This document shows, piece by piece, positions 22,257-34,824 of a stretch of 64,000 bases of DNA (positions are counted from its first letter, which is position 1; every line of letters begins with the position of its first letter). The stretch spans positions 174,918-238,917 of the forward strand of contig NTMA01000063.1 of assembly GCA_002917075.1 (NCBI GenBank), written 5' to 3'. The stretch is from Hawksworthiomyces lignivorus. Taxonomy: Eukaryota > Ascomycota > Sordariomycetes > Ophiostomatales > Ophiostomataceae. The notes under the pieces were generated by a model, which searched no databases, was not told the origin of the DNA, and worked only from the letters and a program-made list of their open reading frames with translations. The position numbers and the translations under genes were made by a program.

Positions 22257-23309
22257 TCACATGGCCATGGGAATGTCCCGCGGCTCCGGCCCGCGGCGGT
22301 GCCGGGCCGTCCACTCGTCCAGGAGCGTAGGCCGCTGCTTGACGCCCAGGGGCAGCTGCTTGATGCTGGTCAGCAGCACGCGGCAGGCCTCTAGGCGGCC
22401 ATAGAGGGCGACATCGCGGCGGGCGTGGCGGCGGCACTGCACGTCGATGACGTCGAGCACGCCGCGGCCGGCGGCGTCGCGCGCATGGACGTTGGCGCCG
22501 TGGTCGACGAGCGTGGTGAGGGCGATCTTGCGGCCGAGACGGGCGGCGACGAGCAGGGCGGTCTCGCCGCGGCGGTTGCGTCCTTCGAGGCGGGCACCGG
22601 CAGCCAACAGCGCCTCGAGGATGGCGGCCAGGCTCTTTGCCTTGTCCTCCTGGTCGTCGGGCACGTGCACCACGAAGCTGGTTAGCACCGTCTGTCCGCG
22701 CCGGTCGTAGTGGTTGACATCGACGCCCGCCGGCGGCGCCAGCAGGCCTTGCACCAGCCGCAGCCGCGTCGCCATCTGCGCCGCGCCGTCCGCCGCCGTC
22801 GTGTGCAGCAGCAGCGCGTGCGTCGCCGACATGGTGATATCCCCCGCCGCGCTCGCGCTGCTGTCGCCGCCGCCGTCCTTTCGCTCCGCCGCTGCCGCTG
22901 CCGCTGCTGCTGCCGCTTTCTTCTTAGGCGGTTTGCGGCCCGCGCTGAGTGCGTTACGGTGCTCATCCATCATCCGCTTGTCAACAATGGCTTCGGCTAA
23001 GCAATGTAAGCCGTTGCGACCCTCAGGGTCCTCCACGCCCGGGCGGCTGTCGGATGTCGTCACGATGCGCAGCAGCGACTCGTGGTGCCGGATGAAGGCG
23101 TCTTCGCTGGCAAACACCATGGGCACGTTGCCGCCGGCGAGGGCGGGCGTCGATATCGTTGTCGCCGTCGCGGCAGGCGACTGCGATCCGCCCGTCAAGC
23201 TTCGTCCCTCCTCGTCAAACGGCGATAGGCTGTTGCCGCCGCTCGCCTGCAGGGCTGGGTGCGCATAGGGGCGCGAGTGCTGCTCATAGGCGCGGCGACG
23301 TGGCGACGT

Positions 23310-23342
<33 letters not shown>

Positions 23343-26090
23343 CCATATAGGAAAGTCCTCTGTAGACCCAAACGATGAGCTGATCTGCCCGCTGTGGGCG
23401 TCACTGCCACCATCTAGCAGCGCTAGCGGCTGGTTAGCAAAGGCGTCGCGCCGCGCGAGGGCGGAGCGGTCGTAGTGCTGCACGATGCTGGCGAGCAGGG
23501 CCGGTTCGCGCACAAACATCGCCAGGCGATGGAAGAAACTACGCCCGTAAATGTCGGTCGCGTAGAGGAGGTGCGCGACCAAGCTGCCGCCGCCGCCGGC
23601 CGCATCGCCCGCGGCAGCCGCGGCTGTCGCGGCATCGCCTACTCTTACTATATCGCCACCATTACCGCTACTACCGCCACGCGTGCGGCCACGCAGGTGC
23701 GCAAGCAGCTGAAGCAGTGGCGCATACGGGTCGTGCAACCCCGCGAACCAGCCCGGGGCTAACAGGTGCAGAAATGTCTGCCCTGCCGTGTTTGTAGCGG
23801 CCAGCACGGCGTCGTCGCAGCCGCTGACAGTAGTCAGAAGCTGCATCTGGAGGCCGTCGCGAGCCGCCAACAGGTGCAACAGCGTATGCGCGAATCGGTC
23901 GCGCCGCGCTAGCTGATGCGGCGCCGGTGGTAGCTCTGCCAACATCGCCTGCGCCTCTGGCACCAGCCGCCCGTCACCCAGCACCCAGAACGACCCGTCG
24001 TCTGCCGCCGCCGCCGCCACCGCTTCTGCCACCGCGCACCAGCAGCGCGGCTCTCGTGCCCGCTGCCCCTTGCGGCCGCCCTTCCTCTTGTTCGCGTGCG
24101 CTCCCTCGCCCGTGTCTGCCCGCATCCGTGCGCCGTGCTGCTGCTGCTGTTTCTGCTGCTCTACGCTCCTCTGCTGGTTGTGGTGCGGACACTGCTCGCG
24201 GTTCTGATACAGGTATGCGTTCAAGAAGTCACCCGGCAGCGCCAGCCGTGCGTCCCCGCCGCCGTCCCCGCCCGCGCCTACTATAACGCTGGGTCGCGAC
24301 CGCTTTCCCGCGCCCTGCTCACCCCGTGGTTCGGGGCTCGCGCCGCTGATGCTTCCATGATCGCTGTCGTGGCTGCTGAGGCCGCGGCGCGCCTCGTTTC
24401 TGTCATCGTCGTCGCCGCCGTCGCCGTACACGTCGTGGTCATCGCTGTCGAAGCCGCCGAAGCTGCCGCCGCCGCTACTCACGCTGCTAGTGCTGTTGCT
24501 CCGCACCCTGCGGCGCTGCCGCCGCCACAGCTTCCGGATCCGCCGCGGATCCGCGCTGTCGTTACTGCTCCCCGGTCCGGATAACACGACTGACGGTGAC
24601 GGCGATGGGTCGTCCGACCCGCTGCTGATCGTAAACGTGCGCAGAAGATCCGCCACTTGGTTTGCATAGTGCGTCGAGCAGCCCGACAGCCGCTTCTTGA
24701 GGTCCTGGATTGTCTCTGTGCTGACGTCGCTCGACGCGTGCGAGTCTGTCGAGTACGCTCCCTCGCTCATCCGCCGCTGGCGCGGCTGCCCGCCATATAG
24801 CGGCACTTGGCCGCTCGTCATGTCGTCGCTCGCATAGTGCACGCCACCCGTGAGCTGGCCGTGGCTGTCCACGTGCGGATGTGCTTGCGATTGCGTCATG
24901 TGCGTCGGCTGGTGGACAGGAAGGATGCCCGTAGGATGGCTGGTCATATCAAAAGGTGCGCTGCTGACGGTCATACGGGAAGTGGGGTCCGCCGCTGCGC
25001 TTCCAGCACCTCCCAGCTGCTGTTGAGCGTAGGCGTCCGACCATCCGCTTTCCATAAACGGTGGGATATGGCTGTTGATTTGGCGCATAGAGAGGCTGTG
25101 GTCTGTGTGCTGGGGCTGCTCGTACTGTGGGTTGAAGAATTCGGGGTACGGCTGCTGATTAAAGTTAATAGGAGGGGGAAGGAATTCAACAGGCGGTTGA
25201 TTCGAGTACTGGTGCGGCAGGGGTTGGTGCCGTTCTGGTTGCTGGGGCTGCTGTTGGAGGTGTTGGTGTTGTGAGGGATGGTGGTACCGCTGCTGTTGCT
25301 GCTGCTGTGGATGGTGGTGCTGCTGCTGCGGATGGTGCTGCTGCTGTGGATGCTGTGGATGCTGTTGCTGCTGGTACTGCGGATACAGTGGTTGCTGGAT
25401 GGAAGGATGCTGGGGATGGTGCTGATGTGCTGGGTGCGGATGGCTCGTTGCCTGGCCCAGATCCAGCTTCATTCCGTGGTAGAAGCCGTGGACCCCGACA
25501 CCCTCGTACGATGGCGAGTGAGATGGCGCGGTCTGCTGCTGGGGCTGCAGATTCTGCCGCAGCCCGGGTTGCTGCCGAGACCCTTCTCGTTTCTTCCATG
25601 GCTTGCGGGTTCGCTGTGACGACTCGGCCAGCAGGCTGATTCGCTGGTTCATATCTTCACGCGATTCTGGCCGCAGATAGCGCGGATCGTGGTCGAGCAT
25701 GTTATGGATCGTCTTCTGCGCCGAGTTTTTCCTACAAATGCAACCGACCGGATGTGAACAAAACGAAAACAAACAACAAAAAGGCCAAGTAGAGGTCGGC
25801 AGAATAGCGGCCACTACTATACCGTAAGTAACGAGCAAGACGGCAATTCCCTACCTTGGCTTGAACACGTCGTCCTCGAGCACTTTGAGGATTTTATCGA
25901 CCGACAGAGTCGTGTACATGTATAACCGAGCCAGCTTGCGAGATCGCGTGCTGGTCCACTGCGGAGGCCGGCCAATGCGGCCTGGAACAGTGGTGCCGCA
26001 TTTCCCACCGGCTGCTTTGCCGCTGCTGCTCTTGACAGCCCCGACGGTGATTTCCTCATGTTCACGGCCCGGGGGATTCGGCGGCGGCAT
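22257..26090 (-). CDS. Clr5-domain protein with ankyrin repeats and Gln/His-rich tracts
   Basis: Exons 26090-25855 and 25731-22257 encode 1236 residues. The 123-base intron (GTAGGG...TTGTAG) splits an Arg codon in phase and joins the two halves of a Clr5 domain (residues 44-100: PPQWTSTRSRKLARLY, then NSAQKTIHNMLDHDPRYL), which confirms the join. The in-frame codon at 26132 is GTG, so the first ATG at 26090 is used. A long low-complexity region follows (Gln/His/Pro-rich about 125-300, poly-Gln at about 915-930, poly-Ala near 1050). Scattered ankyrin units occupy the C-terminal third, the clearest being GETALLVAARLGRKIALTTL. Fungal Clr5-N proteins are probable DNA-binding or nuclear proteins, named after the cellulase regulator Clr-5; many carry ankyrin repeats. 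A GRIGRPP patch before the domain resembles an AT-hook. Probably a nuclear regulator (inference). Target genes unknown. Confidence 0.85.
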
Positions 26091-29000
26091 GGCTTGAGAG
26101 GAAGACTGAGAAGAGAAAGGAGGAGAAGACACGCTCAGGAAAATGAGAGAAAGAGAGAGAGAGAGAGAAGGAGAGGAAGACAGACTACTATGGAAGAAGG
26201 CGCCGCCCAGAGAGAAAAAGGTAAGGCAGAAAAGGCAATATGGATCTTAGTGTGGAACGCAGTCACAGAAGAGTAGAAAAAGGCAACCACGCTGAAACTG
26301 TCCTTTCCTTACAAAGATCAGAGAGAGATGCACGATCCAAAAGGCAACTCCGCCAACAAGGGGCCGGACTGCTGCTGCACCCAAAGCAAAAGCAAAAGCC
26401 AACCTAAGATCGCACAGATTGTGGATTGGTTATATATGAGAGAAGGGAAGAGAAAGGCGGCGGAGGGGATTGCCGTATAGTTTGGTGTGGGGGTCGTGCA
26501 TCTCCTATGACGGGCCTCTTTTTTTTATTCTATTTTTTTTTTTTTGTTGTTGGTCCTGTCTCGTTCTCTATTTCATTTCTCCTTTCTGTTTCTCGTCTGT
26601 CTATAGACGCGGCGGAGAAGGCAGCCGAAGCTGGCAAAAATAGCATCCGGAGATACAAGATATGTGAGTGAGATGTTGAACGGAAGCAGCGTACAGAGAG
26701 AGTAGGGGTGGATGGGTAGATGGGCAGACGTATGTTTTGGAGCGGGACAAGGGGGAGGGCAAAAGCTGGGAGGAAGGACTCTCTAGAGCTTCTCGAGGAG
26801 GAGGGGGAAAAGGGGGGGGTGTGATGGAAGGTATACAAACATAAACCGTTGGAATAGTTTGTATATGCTGGGGGAATGGAAAAAATGGAGACAGGGACAG
26901 GTAGGTGAATGGAATCGATCTAATAATCCAACCAACTGGGAATCTGGCGAACACTGGTGTGAAAATACGGACATAAAAAGAAGGCAGAACCATAGTTTCA
27001 GGACACACAGACACGCTGGCAAAAAGTCGGTTTGTTCCGTAGCTCGAAGAACTGTCCAAGGACGAGCAGGCGCTGAAAAAGGGGGGCGAAGCGAAGAGAA
27101 CCACACGCTGCGACTAGGGTTGGGCTGCTCTTCGGCATACAAGCATCATCGCCAGGAATTACGGAACTAAGGCGGGAAATAGGAGCCAAGAAGGGGCCTG
27201 AAGGGAGCTAAAGGGAACCATGCCTGGACGGTTGCAAGGAGCCCAGGCCAGGTATGGAGCAGGAGAGGTACTCACAAGGCTACATGATGGACATGGGTGG
27301 AGACCGTCCGTCCGTATGCAGGCAGGCAGATAAAATAGAAAGATAGCGTTCACACGCTCGCACATGCATGTGTGTATGAAAGGTACCCTGCCATCCTCTT
27401 TTGGAAATTCTCACACGCTACTTAAAAATAAAACAAGACAGTGAAGCTGCGAAGGAATCCCCTCCAGCACAGAAAATGGAACGACAAATGGCCCCAAGAT
27501 GAGGTACGGACGCCATGCTAGTCGTAGACGCAAGAAGAACAGGGGTCCTCTGCTGGCGGCATCACAAAAGGCAGGAGAGCAGGTTGTAAGTCATCAGTAG
27601 CGCCTATTCGTCTACGTACAACGCAGAGACGACTAACAAACACTATGCAGCGGCTATTGTAGCCCAATGATGCGTCGATGGATCCCAGAGAGAGCGGAAG
27701 ATTTACAGCGAGGCGAATGGAGCTATCATGCTAAGAGCCACCAACCAGGGGCCGCTGCTGCTGTTTCTATTATCGTTGTCGTGATTTGCCACCACCACTG
27801 CTGGCTTATATGCGCGAGTATACGGAGCGAGTATTGTGGTTCCTTTTTCCCAACTCCATCTAGGGACTGTCTAGTTCGGTCAATTATCTCGGGAATGGAA
27901 AGAATAGGTAGTCTGCTCGTCTGGTAGCGTGGAAATTTCTTGCATGAGTGGGAACCCTGATTTTCGATTCGACTGTGAGAACTGCCATCCAACAACTGCA
28001 CCTATGAGGAATACAAGAAAGCAGATCACACCGTAAGTTGGGAATCTCGCTCCCCTCGAAACAGAAGTTTTACAGGGCGCTCCAATTCAGAGGAGGTTTG
28101 CAGGCCAAACCTGCGTATGTGTAAGAAACCCAGTGTCTAAGAATTCTAGCGCCGTCTTCAACTAGTACGCGAGACGCTGCCCAATTGGCATATCCAGCCG
28201 GCAGTGGAGAGAGCTCTCTTCCATATCGACTAAAAGAATGCTTATACCAGCATCTGGAAGACAGCGGTGCACGGGGAGAGCGAGACGAAAGACCGTTCTA
28301 GCAAAATAAAAACAGAAAAAAGCAGCCGAGTGACTGAGAAAGTCCGCGGAGCAGAATGACAACGATGAAGCGTGCAGCTTATGGCTAACAAAAGCAAAAA
28401 AAGGATGGGGACAGAGTAAGGAAGAATGCATATGGCAGAACCTGGTGGTCTTGCTGCCACAAGACCTCACTCGATCAACACACAAAGAAGAAAACAGCTG
28501 GAATGACCGAAGCGGGTCGAAATTGGTACGCCACCTGAGGAATTCCCGAGAATCGAGCGAAAGGACCAGAGAGAAAACAGGAAACAGGAAATAAGAGAGG
28601 ATTTTCAGGAAGACAGCAGGCGCTAGCACTGAGAAAAGTCGTGCAGTAAGAGGGTAAATTTAGATGAGAGAAGGGGAAGGGGGGAGGACCGGAGAGCAAA
28701 TCACGAAATCGCCTCTGCAAAACATCAAAATGAGACATGACAAGCCGGAGTGAAGTCTTCCATCTGGTCTTGGTAATACCTTACTGTATCGGATGTTCAT
28801 TTGCAAAGGGGACAGCACCTTTTCTTGTTCCTTGGGACCAAAGACGGGGGAACATTGGGGTCCAAAAAAAATACGGCCACTCCATAACAGCAAAATAACG
28901 GCCATCACACTTTGTGGCATCGCTTTACGGCACCTCCCCTTCTCAACACTAGCTAATCTTTTACCGTATTAGCAGCACCTTCGGTCTCCAGTTTTTTTCT

Positions 29001-29805
29001 TTCTTCTTTCTTTCATTCTCTCATTGTCTGTCACGTTCTAATACGCTCTAGTCCGGTGTGCCTTGGCCCATGGCGTATCTACGCCTGCTTCCCAGTATAT
29101 GTATGAACGGAGTACTGTGCAGCCAGGAGCTAAAACGTCTAATGTGGACAGCGAGTGGCCGACGCCCAAGCGAGGTTCATTTTAGTCTCTCTCTCCCGTT
29201 TTTGTTTTCATGGTGTGTGGACGCAACATAAAACGGCGCTAACAAGCTAATCTAATTTTTCGTTCATCCTACAACGCTGTGAACAACAGTGGAATTCTGT
29301 TTGACTACCGACGATCCGCTTAGAAGGGAATCCAGCAAATAGGAAAGTCATCCAAGTGGAGACCAGAGCCAACACAGAAAGAGAGAGAACAGTGAGAGAC
29401 AGACGGCATATTTTGCCCAAATAAGTATATAGATCACCAAGAGACAAAGACTTTCTGTTCCTTGCAAAAGCCAATGGCTCAGAGAGCAGATCACCAGAGC
29501 GAATCTTTGTACCCAGGTCGTCAGGTACAACGAGGTCCCAGTACGAGCACCGACTGGCAAACGGCGACCTAGCGAACTCTTACGTACTTACAGGCAGTGT
29601 TATGAGCAAGGGTTCTCCGTGAGCAGAGTCTGGAGAAGTCTGTTTTTTTTTTATTTTATCTCATTTCTCCTGCTCTTTCTCCGCCTGCTCATAATAGCAA
29701 CAGGACGAAAAGCACACTCACCCTGCATACAAATTTTGTTGGATCCCTTGGTGCCCGCTAAGGCTTCTTTCATTATTCTGATTCCTGCATGGAACGCACA
29801 CCACC

Positions 29806-29850
29806 TTGCACACACACACGCACACACACGCACACACACACGCGCGCATA
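29806..29850. repeat. (CA)n microsatellite
   Basis: CA repeats interrupted by CG (cacacacgcacacacacgc), in non-coding DNA about 10 kb from the similar tract at 19926. Confidence 0.85.
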
Positions 29851-32800
29851 CATGCGCACGCAAAGCTGTTTTCTCCCTCCCTTGAAAAATATGGAAGCCC
29901 GTGCCTGCTGCTCCGTATTTTATTTTCTACCTCTGATCTGTCTCGTTTCCCGTCCTCTTTCCGCTCGGTAGTACCGACCTCTGCACACGTGGGAAATTCG
30001 TGGGGCAAACCCTTGCCGTTGCATCAGCAGCCTCTAGTCTACGCTATATCTTGCTCCTGGTCTCTTTCACGTCCGCTCGAGATTCAGCAGGTACCCTTTC
30101 CACCTCTTCTCCCTTTTTTTAAGCCCTTCTACTGCCTCTCCCAACCACTGCCCCATCCACTGCCAGACATCCCACTGCCAGATAGGTTTGCCCAATTCTG
30201 ATATTCGCTCACGGAATTACGGAGCACCACAGCATGCCCCCCCCCCTCTTCTCAGATGCACCCGCCGCAGGTTAGCAGCGTCACGAGGCTGCTGGCCCTC
30301 TGTCCCTCTGGCCTGGTCCTCTGGTCTTCTTGCGGCATGCTTAAGCACTCAGGAGGGAGTGGGCCCTCCCCTGCCCTCCCTGGGTCGTCTTATTTCTTCC
30401 TATTTTTTTTTCTTTTTCTTTTTTATACGTATCTACGACTAAGCATTGACCCCCAAGGCACAGCTCCGCACTGACCCCTATGCCTTCTAGAATGTTTTCA
30501 GAAGGTCTTGGCATTAATCTTCCCACATCATCTCCCGTCCCGTCTTTCTGTCCCACCCGAGCAGTGCCTCCCTCGTTCTCGCGCTCATCAGGTGCGTTTC
30601 GTCTGGGTTTTGCTTCTTTCCCCTTTGCTCTGCAGCAGGATACCGCCATGTGGATGCAACGCCGTAGTTCCATCATCCTTCCCGTCTAATGTCTCGCTGC
30701 TCCAACGTACGTGTCTGCCAAGCCGTTCTCGTCTGGCCGTTTTTTTCCTCGCGATCTTCGCTGTTGGCCGGCGCTGAGCCATGTAAGCCTTAATAATAAT
30801 AGAGAATACTCCACACCATTTTATGCTCCGCTGTCCACCTGCATATGCCTCAAGCCACATAATCTACCTGCGCACCAGTTGGTTCTCCATTTTTCTGCTG
30901 CCTCTTTCAATTTCGACCTAAATGGCATCCTCTCTTTGGCTTCCCCATCGCCTTAAATTTAGCACCAGCTGCTCGCATCTCCATCTTGCCTTCCAGCGCG
31001 CAGCCAATTCCCCTCAGAGTAGCCATTGGAAAGACGCTGTCCACATTGCCATCTCTCTCTCTCTCTCAGCTTATGACGTAGATGTACCAAATGTTGGCAT
31101 TTGCCTGATACTCTTTTTCCGACAAAGGGCCGAGACTACAGGCGTCTGTTCCTTCTAGCTTCCTCCTGGTGGCTGTGGCTTCTCCTCACCAACAGCAAAT
31201 AATCTAAACTACGAGACTACCTAGCAGGGCCCTGTTGATCCTCGTTGTTCCCGTCTCCCTCTCCCTTGGGCTGGAGTTTTTCGCTTTGGTTTGAATCATT
31301 TGCCGTCGTTCCCCGCTACCGGCGTTCCCTTGATGCATGCCCTTTTCTGCTCTCTGGCTTGTCAAAATACGGGCCTCAGCCAGAGGCAAAGAAGATCTCC
31401 TGCGCTGCAAGCCGCCGCTGAGTGGCTCTGCCAGCCTTTTTTCCCCTTCTGTCCTTTACAGGTCTGACTTGCAAACCTGGCTCCCTAAAAAGAGCGGCGT
31501 ATAGTGCGGTGTATGCGGATGTGGAGGGGAGAGCAGCGGAGAAGGCGACGAGGAGTGTGCTGAAGTCAGCTGAACAGACACTTTCAGCTGATACACAGCA
31601 TAATCACAGCGGCAGCAGCATCAGCAGCATCAGCAGCGCCAGCAACCGGTGAACGTTAAAGCCTGCTACATTTGCAGGTTTGTGCATATACGTGTGTTTC
31701 TCTCTTCTGCTTCGCTGCTTTTGCCAAGGGTGCGACCCACTCGTGCGACTGCGGGAGAGATGCGACTCCCATTCTCCTCTCTCCGCTGCCGGGTGCTGCT
31801 GCTACGTGGTGTCTTTTACGTACAGAAGAAGAAGGATAACGCGAGCCCAGTTTATGCGCCTCTGGTGTGCGCAGCTGCTGTTGCTGCTGCGTCCGCCACT
31901 CTTCGGCACGCGTCCCTAATTCGCCGTGCTCTCATCTGCTCGTCGGCCTTCGCGCCTCCTTGCGCACGGCAGTGTTCACATCCGAGCCGCGCGCGCAGAG
32001 CCAAGGCCAGATGATTCTCGCAAGAGCACGCCGAAAGACTACGACGATCGATGGAAGAGAAAATTGTACGAAATTCTCCGCGTCTTGCGGCACGCCCTGT
32101 TTTGGCATTTGCTGCATCACATGTCGCAAAAGCCTAGCTCGTATCTTCTGGAGCCAGAAGCTGAAAGCGAGTCGGCAAGGGGCGAAATTCTTCCTCTTTT
32201 GGATGCCCGCTTGCTCTGTTGATCCACAGCTTTCTCCATTTGCCCTCTTGTCTATGCGGAATTGCGTAGCTATGTGCCAGGGTCGCCCAAAAAGAAAACT
32301 GTAGAAATGCGGCGTCACCGGGGGAAGAGAGCAGAAAAAAGAAAGCACAGGAGAGGGGAGGGAGGGATATGCAGGGACAATCTCCCACCACCGCAGCCTA
32401 GGGCATAGCTGCTAAGACCAACTGCTCGTATGTACGAGAGCGCATCCTTATGCAACCACCATACGATCCGCATGAGTATCCGGCTAGTCCTTACCGTTTA
32501 CCGGCCAGGGTGAGGTGCGCGAAAAGGCTTGGGAGAAATAGTTATGTACTAGACATGGGCTTCGTGTGAGACATACGTACAGACGCGAATATCTCCGACC
32601 CTGAGTTAATCAGTCGTATCCACCGCATATTTCTCAAAGAGACTGGCAGCACTTCATCTTTAGCTTGACCGTCGGGTCAGTGCTATTGTAGACCGGTCGA
32701 AATTCGAGAGCCACCAAGGAAATTGCCCTGGAAAAGCGTCATTTCTTTTTATTTTATTTTAATTTTTATTTCATTTTTATTTAAGTTTTAGTTTTGTTTC

Positions 32801-33174
32801 CCTCTTCGCGAGGAGCAGTGCGTAGACGACTAGTAATACCCAATCACCGTTTTTATGTCTGTCGCTCCTTGACCGTAGGCTTGGACTCTCCCCCCCCTCT
32901 TTTGCGGTTTTCTGCAATCCTTCCCGCTGGGAGCGCCCCAAAAGCAACAGAGCAACGACTTTCCCAACTTTCTTTTCTTTTCTTTTCTTTCTTTCTTTTT
33001 TTTTGGTCTGTAAAGCCTCTCAAGAATGTGTGCTAGGGTGTCAAGGCATAACTGCCCTGCCACGCGTTTGCATAGTTTTGTTGTCCCCTTTGCTCAAAAT
33101 ACACTCTGGCCTCTTAAAGCCTCCTGAGCAATGCCAAGAGAGAGAAGCCATGAACGTGTGGAGCCGTCCTCCGT

Positions 33175-33203
33175 AGATCACTCTGTGAGATATAGAGTGA
33201 TCT
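33175..33203. repeat. Perfect inverted repeat, 10-bp arms, 9-base loop
   Basis: Arms AGATCACTCT (33175-33184) and AGAGTGATCT (33194-33203) are exact reverse complements around the loop gtgagatat. It could be a hairpin or a dimeric protein-binding site. No terminator T-run follows. Confidence 0.75.
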
Positions 33204-34824
33204 GCTGCTACAAGGCGGTGTCTCGCAGCTACCTACCAAGGCTAGCTATCTGTTGGCATAGTTGACCTCACATTATTCTACTACATAGAGTATCTCGTAC
33301 ACGCATGAGTGAACACAAATTCAGTGCTCGCCCCTCTCTTTCTTTAATCCCTTTGCCATTTTTATATTTATGTAATTTGAGCATCCATGATATACTTGTG
33401 TCTTTACCTGCTGGCGTGGTAATAGAATGGTCACAATTGGGCGAGTAATGAATCGTCCCTGGCCAAGCAGCGTATCTCTGCCAAACAGGAACGCATTTAA
33501 TTTTAGCCATGCTGCTCCTTTTAGAATACGGGGTGCGGCTGTATGTAGTACGAGGCAGTGCTCATATTTTCTTTTGTCTACTAGGTTTTATATTGATGCC
33601 TGCGTTTTCCGTCAACCGAGATGACACTGGGGTTGTTCCGCTTTGCATCGTATGAGCGCCGAGACAAGAAGAGCATTTTGTCCATGAAGGACCAGCTCCG
33701 TTGACGGAATGCGTGCTCCTGCGGGAAGGCTCCCCAGATCGTCTTCGACACTGGGTGCAATGCGGAAGGTGGACAAAAGCAAGCGCACACATCCTACGCG
33801 CAGAGCAAAAAGAAAGCCGTAAGGGGGCGGAGTGCTCCGGAGCAGGACCCCGGTGACTGGAGGCGTAAAACAAGGGGGGAGCACAGGTCGCCTGAACGCC
33901 TGAACGCCTCCCCGAACATAACACGATACGGTGTGAAAATGGAAGGAGAAAAGAAGGACAATAGAAGGATTTGAGGGGAGACATGAGTCCAGACGCTGCC
34001 CATTCTCAAACAAGCGACCGGCCCTTGCTCTTAAGATTACCTGATAATATGACACCCCAAGGATTCTCCATGCGGTTGCAGCGGGTGGACACTCCTTGTA
34101 CACAGATGGCGCTGTAGCAGCAGCAGATGGCGCATCGGGCCAAGAAGGAAAAGGCAGCCCAAGTTCGCAAGAAGCAGGTCGACTGAGAGGAGACTTCTCG
34201 CTCGTCATTCTGCGCAGTACCGTGCGGGTATTTTGCCGTTCGGAGGCCATCTCCGAAGATGAATGTTTCGTACCTACATACGAATTACGCTTCTCGCGGG
34301 CCAGAGGCAGAACATGCTTGTGACTTGCACAGAGGCGGGCCGATGCAACGCTGATGTCGCTGTGCAAAAAGCCTTTCATTTCTCGCCTTAAATTTACCGA
34401 GATTGGCAGCGCTCCTCCTCATCCTCGCGAGGAAAGATGGGGCCTTGTCGCGCCGGCAAGGCGTGTGGTGATCTTTATCCACATACCAAATCTCCCTAAT
34501 ATTACGCCGCAGATATTACAGCTTCACAGTGTAATGCGACGTTCCTGTAACAGCCTAACGGGTATTCATTACGGAGTACTGGTGCTTAATTCAATTAGGC
34601 GCGTTATTCGACACCGCCCTTTCCAGTGGTGTGGCGCACTGGAGAGCGCTGAAGGCTAGTCCTAGTATTATTAGTCACTATCGCGATAAGATAAGATACT
34701 ATTTTGTCGGCAGAAAAAAAAAAGGCAGAAGGTGAAGAAAAAAAAGACGAAAAAATAGGTGATCGTGGCATAGATTTCTCAACCTTCTGCAACACATATT
34801 GCTCGGCTGCCACTTATACGAAAA

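Larger units (their letters stand above)
26091..34824. other. 8.7-kb gene-poor region
   Basis: No gene is firmly supported. The first ~1.7 kb is purine-rich on the plus strand, i.e. pyrimidine-rich upstream of the minus-strand Clr5 gene, as expected for a long leader or promoter. Also present: a (CA)n tract (29806-29850), a CT-rich region (29600-31200), CAG-like triplets (31610-31645), (TTTTA)n-like sequence (32746-32790), a TTTTC/TTTC tract (32970-33003) and a 10-bp-armed palindrome (33175-33203). A minus frame at 34379-33612 has a good start and a possible donor (TATCAG|GTAATC near 34042) but no recognisable domain, so it is not called. Confidence 0.4.

Noticed and set aside
28162..28629. 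155-codon minus frame in the 8.7-kb spacer
   Set aside because: Phe/Ser/Cys-rich translation of pyrimidine-rich DNA without a domain.
31422..32014. Plus frames with Ala/Ser-rich products near a CAG-like tract
   Set aside because: Start codons are not ATG or lie in simple sequence, and no domain is present.
34129..34185. Short plus frame reading MAHRAKKEKAAQVRKKQVD
   Set aside because: Only 19 codons, with an in-frame stop just before it and no exon partner found; chance basic peptide.
33612..34379. Minus-strand 255-codon frame divergent from SDA1
   Set aside because: Good ATG and one donor-like site, but no domain, no acceptor with a coding continuation, and low-complexity parts; not enough to call a gene.
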